A stretch of DNA of 64,000 nt from UBA1413 sp037447215 (GTDB taxonomy: Bacteria; Bacteroidota; Bacteroidia; Bacteroidales; Prolixibacteraceae): positions 124,001-188,000 of the forward strand of contig JBBIHB010000001.1 in the NCBI GenBank assembly GCA_037447215.1, written 5' to 3'. This document shows, in pieces, positions 9,307 to 19,312 of this stretch. A model generated the notes under the pieces. That model did no database searches. It was not told the DNA's origin and was given only the letters and a program-made list of their open reading frames with translations. The first letter of the stretch is position 1, and every line of letters begins with the position of its first letter. The translations under genes were made by a program, and so were the position numbers.

Positions 9307-10835
9307 TGGACAGGCGTGAATTCTTAGGGCATACTTTGTTAACCGGCCTGATGGCTACAATGTTTTCAAAACAAACCAAAGGAAGCTATCCCAGCAATGA
9401 GACATGGTTTTACCATTTACCGGCAACATCGGTAAAGTCGCCCCCGGTTCAGGTGCTTCCAGGAAAGCGCACACCTTTCGAATGGGATACTTTTGTAGTT
9501 CCTCAGGCTGGGAAATCAGGCCGGGTGTCCATCGGTTTCGCACGAAACGATAGGCCTTTCGATGAAATGAGGTTGAGGGTTTGTTCGGTCATGGATATCA
9601 GTGAAGATATAATTATTAATGTTTATTCAGTCGCGTCAAAACTGCTGATCGGAAGTATCGATATCCGATATCCCCATATCCTTCAGCCCTTCGAATTGCT
9701 GATCGATCCTTCGCATCATACCGATATTTTGCGTAAAGGGGTGGCCTTGCGGATGGAAAGAGGCAATGTGCCGGTTTGGCTGCTTTCGCACAGGAATTCC
9801 GAAAATTTTGACAATAAAGCCCTTAGGGTACATTTATTGTTAAGCCGTGGAAAAGGGGGAGCCCGTGAGTTTACCGATTTGTTTGCATCGCTGAACTCCA
9901 TCCAGCAGTTTGGATGGATGGAAGGCTGTGTGCTCGACGGTTTATTTGACCTGTTCAGGGCTACAGGCGAACATCGGTATCTGACCTCCATAAATGAGCA
10001 TCTCAACCTTTTTTTCGATAATGACGGAAAGCTCAATTATGAAGACCCACGTAGCAATTACCTCTACGACACTATTTATGGTATTGAATGCCCATTGCCC
10101 ATTGCAGTGATCGCCAAACTTGATCCACGCCATCCCATTCTCAGAAAACTTGAAGAATTTTGTTTTGCAAACGCAGCAAGCGATGGGCTGATTGGTGAAG
10201 GGCACATCACTACCGAAGGATGCTACACCCTGGCATACCCCATGGCCGAAACTGCAATAGCCCTGGCAAATCCGGAACTTGCCGGGCTTGCAATTAAACA
10301 GGTAATTCTGAGGCATAAATATCTATTTTTTGACGGGAACATCCACCAGCGGGGAACACGCAATGGGCACGAAGGTTATGCCAACTGGGCACGTGGTGTT
10401 GCGTGGTATCTTCTCGGTATGGCACGAACGCTGATTTCGCTGAAAAAAAATGAAGGGTTTTATGCGCTTGAAGGGGTTGCCGAAATGGAAAAATTATATG
10501 AAAATGGCGTGAAGTGGGCATTGAAATACCAGCAGCACAACGGTTTGTGGTATGCCTTTCTGAAAGAAGCACTTACGGGTATCGACACGTCAGGTTCAGC
10601 CGGAATTGCAGCCGCAATTGCCTTAGGAGAAAAACATGGGCTGTTGTCATTCTCTGTAAAGGAAAATACTGAGAAAGCTCTGTACGAACTCTATAAGTAC
10701 CTTACTCCCGATGGATTTGTTACAGGAGCCGTTCAAAGCAATAAGGCAGGCGAAAGTTTACAGAGACGTGGATACCGTGTTATATCCCAATACACAAGTG
10801 GGCTGATGGCACAATTAATGGCAGCATTATCATAA
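9306..10835 (+). CDS. GH105/GH88-like unsaturated uronyl hydrolase, Tat-exported
   Basis: The protein is 509 aa. It begins with a Tat-like signal (MDRREFLGHTLLTG). The region from about 180 to 509 is an (alpha/alpha)6 barrel with the block ANWARGVAWYLLGMARTL, typical of GH88/GH105. These enzymes hydrate the 4,5-unsaturated uronic acid left at the non-reducing end by a polysaccharide lyase, releasing it. An N-terminal beta-rich region (about 50-170) is unassigned. It overlaps the sulfatase stop by one base. GH105 as opposed to GH88 is a best guess. Its presence implies lyase-made oligosaccharides, though no lyase is recognisable in this window. Confidence 0.8.
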   Translation: MDRREFLGHTLLTGLMATMFSKQTKGSYPSNETWFYHLPATSVKSPPVQVLPGKRTPFEWDTFVVPQAGKSGRVSIGFARNDRPFDEMRLRVCSVMDISEDIIINVYSVASKLLIGSIDIRYPHILQPFELLIDPSHHTDILRKGVALRMERGNVPVWLLSHRNSENFDNKALRVHLLLSRGKGGAREFTDLFASLNSIQQFGWMEGCVLDGLFDLFRATGEHRYLTSINEHLNLFFDNDGKLNYEDPRSNYLYDTIYGIECPLPIAVIAKLDPRHPILRKLEEFCFANAASDGLIGEGHITTEGCYTLAYPMAETAIALANPELAGLAIKQVILRHKYLFFDGNIHQRGTRNGHEGYANWARGVAWYLLGMARTLISLKKNEGFYALEGVAEMEKLYENGVKWALKYQQHNGLWYAFLKEALTGIDTSGSAGIAAAIALGEKHGLLSFSVKENTEKALYELYKYLTPDGFVTGAVQSNKAGESLQRRGYRVISQYTSGLMAQLMAALS

Positions 10836-10931
10836 TTCCGTAATTTATAACTTTTGGCAACTAACAGATTTTTTATCATTGTTCCTATGGGAGTCAACAC
10901 TTTTTTTTAGGGTTCAGATCAGGAATAGTTT

Positions 10932-11519
10932 ATGAAATTCGACGAACAGATACTTGTTAATGGTTTGAAAGCGAAAAACAAGGTAATTTTTGACCTTGTT
11001 TTCATTTACTATTATTCAGGGCTTTGTGCGTTTGCCAATCGTATAGTGAATAATTCACAGGCAGCCGAAGACCTTGTTCAGGAGTATTTTGTAAAGTTAT
11101 GGGAAAATTCAGGAAAACTAGTCATTACAACTTCTTTGAAATCGTACCTTTTTTCGTCGATAAAAAACCGGTCACTCGATTACCTGAAACATCAACAAGT
11201 AAAAAACAAGCACCTGACTTCTGCAACAACCTTCAGGACTTTTGCCCTTCCCGACGAACTCTGGGAATTTGCGGAGCCCGAACTCCGTGATTTAGTATCA
11301 GGGGCTTTACAAAAACTACCGCCCCGAACCAGTGAAATTTTTGAGATGAACCGATTTGGTGGATTCACCAATGATCAGATTGCCGGAAAACTGGGAATCT
11401 CGAAGCGGACTGTTGAGGTGCAGATCAGTAATGCACTTAAGATTCTGAGAATAGAACTTAAAGAATACCTTCCAATATTATTTATCCTGATCTCAGGTCC
11501 AACCTTACCAAGAATGTAG
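10932..11519 (+). CDS. ECF sigma factor (FecI-like, RpoE family)
   Basis: The protein is 195 aa with sigma region 2 at about 20-90 (CAFANRIVNNSQAAEDLVQEYFVKLWE) and region 4 at about 125-180 (LPPRTSEIFEMNRFGGFTNDQIAGKLGISKRTVEVQISNALKILR). It stands immediately before a FecR-type anti-sigma gene and a SusC/SusD pair, the classic trans-envelope switch. SusC senses the glycan, signals through FecR, and the sigma factor transcribes the locus. The C-terminus is hydrophobic (YLPILFILISG), which is common in this group. Confidence 0.93.
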   Translation: MKFDEQILVNGLKAKNKVIFDLVFIYYYSGLCAFANRIVNNSQAAEDLVQEYFVKLWENSGKLVITTSLKSYLFSSIKNRSLDYLKHQQVKNKHLTSATTFRTFALPDELWEFAEPELRDLVSGALQKLPPRTSEIFEMNRFGGFTNDQIAGKLGISKRTVEVQISNALKILRIELKEYLPILFILISGPTLPRM

Positions 11520-11632
11520 GATTCTTGAGCAATATCAAAAATAGTTGTTTTAATATATGTGTTTTTAATCGGATAGTCGTCCTATAATTGATAGACAAAT
11601 TATTTTACGGCCAAAGATTATTTAACATTTAG

Positions 11633-12676
11633 ATGCATTTCTATCAGGAATATATTGAAAAGCTCTTGCCCGGATATTTTCAGGGCACTTTAACCGAAGA
11701 AGAAATAAATACAATAGATGCCTGGAAAGATTTTTCTCCTTCAAATCTGGAAATTTTCAATCAAACGGCAAAGGTATGGCATTCGTTTATCCTGTTAAAC
11801 GAAATGCAACAATATAACCCGGAAATAGCTTTACAGAAAATCAATGCCAGGCTGAATACAGATTTTCGCCAGCGGGGGTGGCGTATCTGGCAACAAATAG
11901 CCGCCATTTTGGTTGTCCCTTTACTGATCAGTGCTATCTGGCTTTCATTAATTAAGCCCGAAAAAATGTTTGTTACCGATATGCCGGTATGGAATACTTT
12001 CACCACACCGCCCGGAGTTAAATCGATGTTCTATCTGCCCGATAGCACTGCTGTATGGTTGAATTCATCTTCCTCCATTAGGTTTCCTTCAAACTTCGCT
12101 GATGATGTGCGAATGGTTGAAGTAAAAGGTGAGGTTTTCTTTGATGTACGGAAAAATCCTGAAAAACAATTCATTGTTAAGATGGGGATTTTGCATACAA
12201 GGGTTCATGGTACAAGTTTTATTGTGATCGATTACGAGAATGAGGATTCATCAGAAATTATCCTGGTATCGGGTAGCATCGAGGTTTGTTCCGGTAGTTG
12301 CGAAAAACCACGCAGTTTATCGTTGCTTAAGCCTGGTGAAAGGGCATGTTTTGATAAATCGGATAATTCCCTGAATATACATTCAGTTGATACAGAAAAG
12401 TATGTTTCATGGATTAACGGAACACTGATTTTCAGGGACGATCCAATGTCGGAAGTAATCCAGAAACTGAATCGCTGGTTCAATGTGAAATTCGAGGTTT
12501 CTGATCCCGAAATATTCGATTATGTATATACTGCAACATTCACCGATGAATCTATTGACCAGATTCTTGAATTATTAACGATATCGGCGCCTCTCCGATA
12601 TCAGGTTGTTCAACGCGAAAAGCAGGCCAATGGGACATTCAGTCCGAAAAGAATTTTGTTATATATCAGGAAATAA
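11633..12676 (+). CDS. FecR-family anti-sigma factor
   Basis: The protein is 347 aa. A cytoplasmic N-terminal helical region (1-80) is followed by one transmembrane helix at about 85-106 (IWQQIAAILVVPLLISAIWLSLI). Next comes a periplasmic FecR domain (FTTPPGVKSMFYLPDSTAVWLNSSSSIRF) and a C-terminal DUF4974-like domain (FRDDPMSEVIQKLNRWFNVKF). It should hold the adjacent sigma factor at the membrane and release it on contact with the signalling domain of the SusC protein. It sits 113 bases after the sigma gene, with no other gene between. Confidence 0.92.
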   Translation: MHFYQEYIEKLLPGYFQGTLTEEEINTIDAWKDFSPSNLEIFNQTAKVWHSFILLNEMQQYNPEIALQKINARLNTDFRQRGWRIWQQIAAILVVPLLISAIWLSLIKPEKMFVTDMPVWNTFTTPPGVKSMFYLPDSTAVWLNSSSSIRFPSNFADDVRMVEVKGEVFFDVRKNPEKQFIVKMGILHTRVHGTSFIVIDYENEDSSEIILVSGSIEVCSGSCEKPRSLSLLKPGERACFDKSDNSLNIHSVDTEKYVSWINGTLIFRDDPMSEVIQKLNRWFNVKFEVSDPEIFDYVYTATFTDESIDQILELLTISAPLRYQVVQREKQANGTFSPKRILLYIRK

Positions 12677-12771
12677 TTGAAAATCAATGATATTAAATTA
12701 ATCAATCAGTTTTTTAAATAATCATTATAAACAAAGTTTGCCTATGGAAAATGATAAAAATCTGACAAAAT

Positions 12772-12838
12772 GAAAAGGAGATGATGACTCACCTCCTTTT
12801 CGGGTTCCTATGGCTCAGCATCTTGCCGGAGTGAGCCA
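12772..12838 (+). promoter_or_regulatory. Two tandem hairpins ahead of susC
   Basis: Hairpin 1: GAAAAGGAG (12772-12780) pairs with CTCCTTTTC (12793-12801) around a 12-base loop. Hairpin 2: TGGCTCA (12811-12817) pairs with TGAGCCA (12832-12838) around 14 bases. Neither has a T tract, so they are not ordinary terminators. They lie in the leader or upstream region of the SusC gene, 40-110 bases before its ATG. A leader RNA element, or a locus-encoded small RNA of the kind known beside susC genes in Bacteroides, is possible. Confidence 0.35.
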
Positions 12839-12879
12839 GAACAATGATTTTAAGTATTAATTTAAAACCAATCAAATGT

Positions 12880-15800
12880 ATGAAAAAAAATCGATGTAGG
12901 ATTTTTCCAGGAGTTATCAGCATCTGGAAATCAAAAGTTTTAAAAACTATGAAACTAATTGTGCTAATTTTATTAATTGGAATTTTTCAGGGTTATGCAG
13001 TGGAAAGCTATTCACAGGTAACCCGATTGAACCTATCAGGCAAAAATACCACTGTAAGGCAGTTGTTGAATCAGATTGAGGAGCAGTCTGAATTCTTCTT
13101 CCTGTACAACAGCAAATTGGTTGATGTTGACCGTCATGTTGACATTGAGGTGAACAATCAGAAAATCGGAGATATTCTGAACAATCTCTTTGCTGGTACA
13201 GAAACCAGCTATCAGATTGTTGATCGTCATATTGTTCTTACCCATTCAAATACGCCGCTTCCGGTAACAGCTGTACAACAAAGGAATACAGTTTCCGGAT
13301 TGGTCAGGTCGGTACATGGAGAGCCTTTGCCTGGTGTGACGGTACTTATCCCAGGCACTACAATGGGTACAATTACCGATTTCAATGGTAATTATACACT
13401 CGAGGTGGGAACGGCGACTCAACTTACTTTTTCGTTTGTTGGGATGAAGTCTGTAACTGTTGAAATCAGTAGCAGGACCACAATAAATGTAACCATGGAA
13501 GAAGATGCCATTGCCCTGGCTGAAGTGGTTGCAATTGGATACGGTACGCAAACCCGACGCGAAATTTCCGGTTCGGTTGCTAATATTTCTGAAAAGAATT
13601 TCAACAAAGGGGTTACGCAGAATGCGGTAGACCTGTTGAAAGGGAAAGTTGCCGGTCTGAATATTACACAGGGAAGTGGAGATATTACCAGGGATCAAAC
13701 CCTGAGGTTACGTGGTACTTCTTCGCTCACCGGCAGTAGTCAACCGTTTATTGTAATCGATGGTGTTCCCGGAATGAGCTTAAATTCAGTGGCGCCACAT
13801 GATATTGAATCAATAAGTGTTTTGAAAGATGCTTCGGCTGCGGCCATCTATGGTTCGCGTTCGGCCAGTGGTGTAATACTTATTACCACGAAGAAGGGAA
13901 AAAGAGACCTCAGCCTGGTGGAATATGATGGTTATGTTGCCATGAGTACAGTTACCAATGTTCCCGATGTGCTCAACGCAGCCGAATGGCGTGACTATGC
14001 TTCAAAAAATAATATTAACGTAACTGGCCTGGATAAAAATGCAAATACAAATTGGTTCGACGAAATTATGAGGACAGGCGTCAGCCAGAATCACAGTTTT
14101 TCTATGTCAGGTGGCGGGCGCAACAGCAGTTACAGGGCTTCATTATCGTATCTGGGGCAAGAAGGGGTAGTTAAAGATAACCAACTCGAACGCTATAATG
14201 CCAGGGTAACATTTAACCAGAAAGCGCTGAACGATATGCTCGACCTGACCTTTACCGGTTCAATGACCATGCGTGATTTTTCCCCTACTGATACACGCAA
14301 TTTTGTATTGGCCTACAATATGATACCAGTTTATCCGGTAAAAAATTCGGATGGTTCATGGTTCGATTCACTCGAATACGATCAGGGTAACCCTGTAAGA
14401 AATATGAGCTATAATAAGAACAATAATAAGGGTAGTATCTATTTCGGAAACCTAAGAGCCGACCTGAACCTGGTTGAAGGATTTACTGCCGGGATAAATC
14501 TGTTAAAGCAAAGGTCGTCGAACGATTATGGACAGTATAACAATTCACAGACTGAAAGGGGACGTAACGATCTGGGATTTGCTCAGCGTACAAACTGGAC
14601 CAGCGACAAAAACCTGTTGGAAACCACATTGAATTATCGCAAACAGATTGATGACCACACGCTAAATGCCCTAGTAGGTTATTCTTATGAAGACAATTAT
14701 TATCAGAATTCAGGCGCCCGAAGCCGTCAGTTTGTAACCAATTTTTTTGGTTACAATAATCTCGGAGCAGGTGAAACCCTTCGTTCGGGCGATGTTTGGT
14801 CGGGAGCCAATATGAATAAGCTGATTTCATTCTTCGGAAGGGTAAATTACAACTACCTTGAAAAATATATACTAACTGTATCAGTCCGTCAGGATGGCTC
14901 ATCAAAATTCGGAGCCAACCACAAATGGGCTACCTTCCCATCAGTTTCGGCAGCGTGGCGTATCAACGAAGAATCATTCATGAAAGGTTTTTCCTATATC
15001 GACGACCTGAAGTTGAGGGTTGGTTATGGTGTTTCAGGGAACCAGGATGGTATTGATCCTTACAGGTCACTTCAGCTTTATGGTGCTGCAGGACAATATT
15101 ACGACAACGGGAAATGGTACAGGGCATACCAGATCAGCCAGAATGCCAACCACAACCTGAAGTGGGAAGAAACAGCCATGTTCAATGCTGGGATCGATTT
15201 CAGCTTTTTGAACAGCAGGATTAGTGGTACAATTGAGTATTACGACAAACAAACCAACGACCTGCTTTATACTTACGCTGTACCCGTACCACCCTATCTG
15301 CATTCCACCATGTTGGCCAATGTGGGGTCAATGTCGAATAAAGGGGTTGAGTTCCTGGTAAGTGGTGATATAATCCGCAGCAGTAATCTCAGGTGGTCAT
15401 CTTCCATCAACCTTGCCCACAATAAGAACAAAATTACCAGCCTCTCAAATGATGAATTTGTAACCAACAGAATTCTGACCGGTTCAGCATGGATCAGAGG
15501 TGGTTCGGATAATACCACACATATTGTTGAAGAAGGCCGCGAGGTTGGAACTTTTTATGGTTGGCGATGCTTTGGACTCGACGACAAAGGGAAATATATT
15601 ATGGATGATATGGTTGATGGTAAGGCTGGCCTTACCAACGATGACCGGACCTATATCGGTTCGGCCCAGCCTAAGTTAACATATGGGTTTTCTAATATCG
15701 TAACCTGGAAAAACTGGGAACTTAATTTCTTCTTACGTGGGGTGTATGGAAACGATCTGTTAAACTTCTCAAAAATGTCGTACGCAACCACGCAATGGCT

Positions 15801-16116
15801 ACCCGGTGCGAATGTACTCCGCGAAGCGCTTACCAGTGGCCTGACCGATAACCCGAAATATTGCAGCTATTACATTGAGAAAGGGTCATTCCTTCGCCTC
15901 GATAATGCCAGTATCGGTTATACATTTGATGTTTCAAGGATCAACGAAATCCAGAAACTCAGGGTTTATGTAACCGGTCAGAACCTTTTCACCATTACCA
16001 ATTATACAGGACTCGATCCTGAAGTGGAAATGGCAGGACTCGATCCGGGCATTGAAGGACGTGAATACTATCCGAAAGCAAGAACCATTTCGGTGGGTGT
16101 AAACATCAGTTTTTAA
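12880..16116 (+). CDS. SusC-like TonB-dependent receptor with STN domain
   Basis: The protein is about 1078 aa. The start is placed at the ATG at 12880 (MKKNRCRIFPG). The signal core is MKLIVLILLIGIFQGYAVESYS. Domains in order: STN (about 45-115, TVRQLLNQIEEQSEFFFLYN), carboxypeptidase-D-like repeat (about 130-215, VSGLVRSVHGEPLPGVTVLI), plug (VVAIGYGTQTRREISGSVA, VLKDASAAAIYGSRSASGVI) and a 22-strand barrel ending ARTISVGVNISF. The STN domain contacts the FecR protein, so this receptor both imports glycan and signals induction. With the SusD lipoprotein 19 bases downstream it forms the outer-membrane uptake complex. Confidence 0.96.
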   Translation: MKKNRCRIFPGVISIWKSKVLKTMKLIVLILLIGIFQGYAVESYSQVTRLNLSGKNTTVRQLLNQIEEQSEFFFLYNSKLVDVDRHVDIEVNNQKIGDILNNLFAGTETSYQIVDRHIVLTHSNTPLPVTAVQQRNTVSGLVRSVHGEPLPGVTVLIPGTTMGTITDFNGNYTLEVGTATQLTFSFVGMKSVTVEISSRTTINVTMEEDAIALAEVVAIGYGTQTRREISGSVANISEKNFNKGVTQNAVDLLKGKVAGLNITQGSGDITRDQTLRLRGTSSLTGSSQPFIVIDGVPGMSLNSVAPHDIESISVLKDASAAAIYGSRSASGVILITTKKGKRDLSLVEYDGYVAMSTVTNVPDVLNAAEWRDYASKNNINVTGLDKNANTNWFDEIMRTGVSQNHSFSMSGGGRNSSYRASLSYLGQEGVVKDNQLERYNARVTFNQKALNDMLDLTFTGSMTMRDFSPTDTRNFVLAYNMIPVYPVKNSDGSWFDSLEYDQGNPVRNMSYNKNNNKGSIYFGNLRADLNLVEGFTAGINLLKQRSSNDYGQYNNSQTERGRNDLGFAQRTNWTSDKNLLETTLNYRKQIDDHTLNALVGYSYEDNYYQNSGARSRQFVTNFFGYNNLGAGETLRSGDVWSGANMNKLISFFGRVNYNYLEKYILTVSVRQDGSSKFGANHKWATFPSVSAAWRINEESFMKGFSYIDDLKLRVGYGVSGNQDGIDPYRSLQLYGAAGQYYDNGKWYRAYQISQNANHNLKWEETAMFNAGIDFSFLNSRISGTIEYYDKQTNDLLYTYAVPVPPYLHSTMLANVGSMSNKGVEFLVSGDIIRSSNLRWSSSINLAHNKNKITSLSNDEFVTNRILTGSAWIRGGSDNTTHIVEEGREVGTFYGWRCFGLDDKGKYIMDDMVDGKAGLTNDDRTYIGSAQPKLTYGFSNIVTWKNWELNFFLRGVYGNDLLNFSKMSYATTQWLPGANVLREALTSGLTDNPKYCSYYIEKGSFLRLDNASIGYTFDVSRINEIQKLRVYVTGQNLFTITNYTGLDPEVEMAGLDPGIEGREYYPKARTISVGVNISF

Positions 16117-16135
16117 CCTTTAATTGTACTTAGTT

Positions 16136-17665
16136 ATGAAAAAAACAAAAATATTATCATTGATCTTCGTCCTCGCCCTATCGTTTGCTTATCAGGGATG
16201 TACAAATCTCGACGAAGAAGTATATGATCAGCTTCCAGTTGAAGAGTTTGGCAAAACCACCGCTGAAATCAATTCGTTGGTTGCACCTATATACAGAACA
16301 CTGAAAGGAGTATTTCCTAGTAACTATTTCCTTTTGAGCCAATGTTCGGGAGACATGGCTATTACCCCAACACGTAGGGGAGGCGACTGGTGGGATGGAG
16401 GCCAGTTTAAAGAACTCAGGCTACATAAATGGACGCCAAATACCGCCCTCGTTCGTAACTCCTATAACTCTGCCATGAATGCAGTTTCAGCATGTAACAG
16501 AATATATTCAATGATTGAGGATAATCCTGCCATAACAGACAAAACTCAGATTCTTGCTGAAATCAGGGGAGTTCGGGCTTTCTGGTATTATCTGTTGCTC
16601 GATTATTATGGGAATGTGCCCATTGTGACCAATTTTAAGGATACATCACTGCCTACTACAAAGTCGAGAAAAGATGTATATAGTTTTGTGCTCAGCGAGC
16701 TCAATGCAATTAAAGATGTTGTCAGGAGCGATGTAAGTTCTGCAAGCTATGGGAAAATTACCAAAGGAGTGGTTTATACCTTACTTGCAAAAATGTACCT
16801 GAATGCTCAGGTCTGGAATCCTGAAGGGGGATCAAAATGGCAGGAATGTATAGATGCCTGCAATGTGGTTATGAGCCTTCCTTATGTGATTGAGCCAAAC
16901 TTCAAATCGAGTTTTGTGGTGCAAAACCAGAACTCGAAGGAGATTATATTCCCTATCGTATTCAGCACAAGCGATGGAGGTAATCATTTGGCACAGCGTA
17001 CGTTGCATTATCTTGCTCCTATCCCGTTAAACCTCAAAATTGGCACATGGAATGGGATCAGTGCAATGCCTCCCTATGTTAAAGAATTCGAACTGGATGA
17101 TAAGCGACTTGGCTGGTCATTCTTAACCGGACCATTGTACGGACTTGACGGAAAAATCCTTATTACCGCCCACGGTAGGGAACTTATTCATAATGTTGAT
17201 ATTACCTATAAATACAACATTGATGGTGATGGATGGGGACAAGTTGAGCAGGAAGATGGTGCCCGATGCTGGAAATGGGAATTTGAAAGCGGACAAAACG
17301 GAGATATGGAAAATGATTATGGCATTTTCCGTCTTGCCGATGTTTATCTGATGAAAGCTGAAGCATTGGTAAGGTTAGGGCAAAATAATGCTGAGGCAAC
17401 ACGCCTGGTTAACGAACTTCGTAAACGTGCTTTCGATAACCCTGCTAAACTGAAAACCGCTGTTAATCTTGATGATATTTACCAGGAGAGAAGATTTGAG
17501 TTGGCATGGGAAATTACTTCCCGCCAGGATATGATAAGGTTTGGTAAATTCCTTAACCCGATACCTGGCTGGAAACCTGCTACTGCAGCAAAATGCCTTT
17601 TATTCCCGATCCCACAGACTGCTATCAATGCCAATCCGGGATTGCAGCAGAACCCTGGCTACTAA
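16136..17665 (+). CDS. SusD-like glycan-binding lipoprotein (RagB/SusD family)
   Basis: The protein is about 509 aa from the ATG at 16136 (MKKTKILSLIFVLALSFAYQGC), with the lipobox Cys after the signal. An alternative TTG at 16124 is less likely. Typical SusD TPR-rich features are present: the early EEVYDQLPVEEFGKTTAEINSLV, the central RGVRAFWYYLLLDYYGNVPIV and the C-terminal RLADVYLMKAEALVRLGQ with YQERRFELAWE. It caps the SusC barrel at the cell surface. A perfect-palindrome terminator follows, closing the sigma-FecR-SusC-SusD unit. Confidence 0.95.
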   Translation: MKKTKILSLIFVLALSFAYQGCTNLDEEVYDQLPVEEFGKTTAEINSLVAPIYRTLKGVFPSNYFLLSQCSGDMAITPTRRGGDWWDGGQFKELRLHKWTPNTALVRNSYNSAMNAVSACNRIYSMIEDNPAITDKTQILAEIRGVRAFWYYLLLDYYGNVPIVTNFKDTSLPTTKSRKDVYSFVLSELNAIKDVVRSDVSSASYGKITKGVVYTLLAKMYLNAQVWNPEGGSKWQECIDACNVVMSLPYVIEPNFKSSFVVQNQNSKEIIFPIVFSTSDGGNHLAQRTLHYLAPIPLNLKIGTWNGISAMPPYVKEFELDDKRLGWSFLTGPLYGLDGKILITAHGRELIHNVDITYKYNIDGDGWGQVEQEDGARCWKWEFESGQNGDMENDYGIFRLADVYLMKAEALVRLGQNNAEATRLVNELRKRAFDNPAKLKTAVNLDDIYQERRFELAWEITSRQDMIRFGKFLNPIPGWKPATAAKCLLFPIPQTAINANPGLQQNPGY

Positions 17666-17685
17666 TCTGATTCTTATTAATTCAT

Positions 17686-17721
17686 AAAAGAATGTGCCGA
17701 AATTTCGGCACATTCTTTTTT
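17686..17721 (+). terminator. Rho-independent terminator after SusD
   Basis: AAAAAGAATGTGCCGAA and its exact complement form a near-continuous palindrome (centre about 17703) followed by a T run. The symmetry, with A tract upstream and T tract downstream, would let it act on either strand. Confidence 0.85.
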
Positions 17722-17792
17722 AGAAAGATTCTTAACCAAATGATTACTATCTTTCAGCTGAAAACATTTTTTATCCGTTTAATAAAATCAAC

Positions 17793-19304
17793 ATGAACAA
17801 CAAATCTGAAAAAACAGCAGTTTCCCGGAGGGCTTTTTTGGGTACAACTGCTTCCGTAGCAACCGGTTTTACCATTTTACCAGGTAATGTAATTGCCGGC
17901 TTGGGCCATAAAGCGCCCAGTGATAAACTAAATATTGTAGGAGTTGGCGTGGGTGGCCGTGGCCGTGCTGTTTTGCGCGGTATGGAAACTGAAAATATTA
18001 TTGGCCTTTGCGACGTCGATTTCAAATACAGCAAACCTGTATTCGAACAGTTTCCCAATGCAAAAGTCTATAAGGACTGGCGAAAAATGTACGACGAACT
18101 GGGTAAAAGCATGGACGCTGTCATGGTAGCTACTGCAGATCATACCCATGCCAATACGTCGGCTTATGCCATCGAAATGGGGAAACATGTATATTGTGAA
18201 AAACCGCTAACACATACGGTGTACGAATCGAGGTTACTCACTAAACTGGCCGAAAAATACAAAGTTGCCTCTCAAATGGGAAACCAGGGAGCATCCAACG
18301 AAGGGGTGAGCATTACCTGTGAGTGGCTTGCCAATGGAGAGATTGGTGAAGTTACCAAAGTGGAAGCCTTCACCGACAGGCCAATCTGGCCGCAGGGGTT
18401 AAACCGCCCAGAGCCGGGCATGTGGGTTCACAATGAACTCGACTGGGACCTCTTTATAGGGCCGGCACCTATGCGTCCGTACCATGCCCTGTACACCCCC
18501 TGGAACTGGCGTGGCTGGTGGGATTTCGGTACCGGGGCTTTGGGCGATATGGCCTGCCACATCCTCCACCCTGTGTTTGTTGGCCTCGAATTGGGTTATC
18601 CAACCAAAGCTCAAGGCAGCTCAACCCTTCTGCTCAACGATTGTGCGCCCAATGCCCAGATGGTGAAAATTACATTTCCGTCGCGTGTTCCTTCCCGTAC
18701 ATGGAAGGGCATGAAGAAAGGTGCTTCTCTTCCGGCGGTTGAAGTATCGTGGTACGATGGCGGTCTTCAGCCAATGAAACCTGATGGTTGGCCGGCAGGC
18801 AAGAATATGAATGTTCAGGGTGGGGGAGTAATTTTCCACGGTACAAAAGATAAACTCATATGTGGTTGTTATGGCGCCCAGCCCTGGTTGCTTTCAGGCC
18901 GTGTGCCAGAAGCACCGAAATTCCGCCGCCGCATCGAAGGCCGAAACGCTCATCAGCAGGATTGGATCAGGGCTTGCAAGGAGAGCCCCGAGAACCGCAT
19001 TAAAACGGCATCCGATTTCAGTGAAGCTGGCCCATTCAACGAAATGGTGGTTATGGGTGTGCTCGCTGTCCGCCTTCAGGCGCTCAACAAGGAGCTGGAA
19101 TGGGATGGGCAGAATATGAAATTTACGAACATTACTGCAGATGAAAAAATCAGGACAGTAGTTCGTGATGGCTTCGAAATTAACGATGGCCATCCCACAT
19201 TTAAAAAAGACTGGACAGAACCGGTTTCGGCACAGGAATTTGCAGCCGAACTGATTAAGCATACCTATCGTCGGCCCTGGTCCCTGCCAGCAATGCCCGT
19301 TTAA
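17793..19304 (+). CDS. Tat-exported Gfo/Idh/MocA-family oxidoreductase
   Basis: The protein is 503 aa. A twin-arginine signal (SRRAFLGTTASVATGF) precedes a Rossmann NAD(P)-binding fold at about 45-180 (LNIVGVGVGGRGRAVLRGM; CEKPLTHT is the EKP motif). The C-terminal alpha/beta domain follows. Export by Tat implies folding around its cofactor in the cytoplasm. Some members of this family oxidise glycosides at C3 to keto-sugars, and others are GH109 glycosidases, so activity here is open. The DUF1080 gene starts 8 bases after its stop. DUF1080 members are reported as 3-keto-glycoside hydrolases or lyases, so the two genes probably act in sequence. It lies directly after the SusC/SusD operon terminator. 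Confidence 0.9.
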   Translation: MNNKSEKTAVSRRAFLGTTASVATGFTILPGNVIAGLGHKAPSDKLNIVGVGVGGRGRAVLRGMETENIIGLCDVDFKYSKPVFEQFPNAKVYKDWRKMYDELGKSMDAVMVATADHTHANTSAYAIEMGKHVYCEKPLTHTVYESRLLTKLAEKYKVASQMGNQGASNEGVSITCEWLANGEIGEVTKVEAFTDRPIWPQGLNRPEPGMWVHNELDWDLFIGPAPMRPYHALYTPWNWRGWWDFGTGALGDMACHILHPVFVGLELGYPTKAQGSSTLLLNDCAPNAQMVKITFPSRVPSRTWKGMKKGASLPAVEVSWYDGGLQPMKPDGWPAGKNMNVQGGGVIFHGTKDKLICGCYGAQPWLLSGRVPEAPKFRRRIEGRNAHQQDWIRACKESPENRIKTASDFSEAGPFNEMVVMGVLAVRLQALNKELEWDGQNMKFTNITADEKIRTVVRDGFEINDGHPTFKKDWTEPVSAQEFAAELIKHTYRRPWSLPAMPV

Positions 19305-19312
19305 TAATAAAT

